Below are positions 63,932-64,000 of a stretch of 64,000 nucleotides of DNA, piece by piece (positions within the stretch are counted from its first letter, which is position 1; every line of letters begins with the position of its first letter). Origin of the DNA: an uncultured Prevotellaceae bacterium (GTDB lineage: Bacteria; Bacteroidota; Bacteroidia; Bacteroidales; Muribaculaceae). Location: the NCBI GenBank assembly GCA_900320055.1, contig ONQS01000008.1, positions 1 through 64,000 of the forward strand, written 5' to 3'. The notes beneath the pieces were generated by a model that saw only the letters and a list, made by a program, of their open reading frames with translations, made no database searches and had not been told where the DNA came from. The position numbers and the translations under genes are program-made.

Positions 63932-64000
63932 AGTCTTCCCTCCAGCGATAATCGGCAAATGCGGCCTTTGACCCTCGCCCGTGGGTCGGCGCGTCGCATT

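Overview
The window looks like chromosomal DNA of a gut Bacteroidota, order Bacteroidales, most likely a GC-rich Muribaculaceae- or Prevotella-like lineage. The evidence is a SusC/SusD pair, a GldE homologue, DUF3078 and DUF5715 proteins, many secreted proteins ending in dockerin-like repeats, C10 (streptopain-type) proteases, a lone type IX-type sorting domain, and many promoters of the Bacteroidota form TTTG-N19-TAnnTTTG. The family or genus is an inference. No rRNA, CRISPR array, insertion sequence or prophage was seen. There is one tRNA, Pro(GGG).

Layout. 0-14 kb is mostly rightward: pyrG, yidC, a four-helix-bundle gene between repeat arrays, a TM2 protein, a GH25 lysozyme, a run of exported unknowns with a DUF3078 protein, a C69 dipeptidase, a GumN/TraB protein, gldE and a YkvA protein. 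14-19 kb is leftward: rplU-rpmA, truA, speA and a secreted dockerin protein. 19.6-30 kb holds fba, tRNA-Pro, a GH53 galactanase, an EamA transporter, a small regulator/membrane-protein pair, aroB, a HAD phosphatase, a DUF5715 lipoprotein, a low-molecular-weight tyrosine phosphatase and a GH20 hexosaminidase. 30.3-46.4 kb is a large exported-protein locus: SusC, SusD, two lipoproteins (one with a PKD domain), a GHL10 hydrolase, two paralogous propeller-like proteins and a NAGPA-type phosphodiester glycosidase. The last four of these end in dockerins. 46.5-52 kb is housekeeping: cutC, miaA, an AI-2E-family permease, an exonuclease III and a RluA-family enzyme. 52-61.5 kb holds a TonB C-terminal-domain protein, three tandem C10 proteases with dockerins, and a mini-protein that is essentially one sorting domain. 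cls and ispE close the window.

The most unusual content is eight exported proteins with two-repeat dockerin modules in 64 kb and no recognisable cohesin or scaffoldin. The modules fall into two sequence classes that follow genomic location (IADVN in the glycan locus, I[STD]DVT in the protease locus and the lone 17.7-19.2 kb protein). The C10 trio differs in its active-site surroundings. There are also three families of intergenic tandem repeats: a heptamer (AACTAAC-like), a GACCTTAAG-like 9-mer, and a CCAGTCCCT-like 9-mer containing palindromes. The heptamer places stop codons in all six frames.

All functional calls rest on motif recognition by eye. No database search was run.
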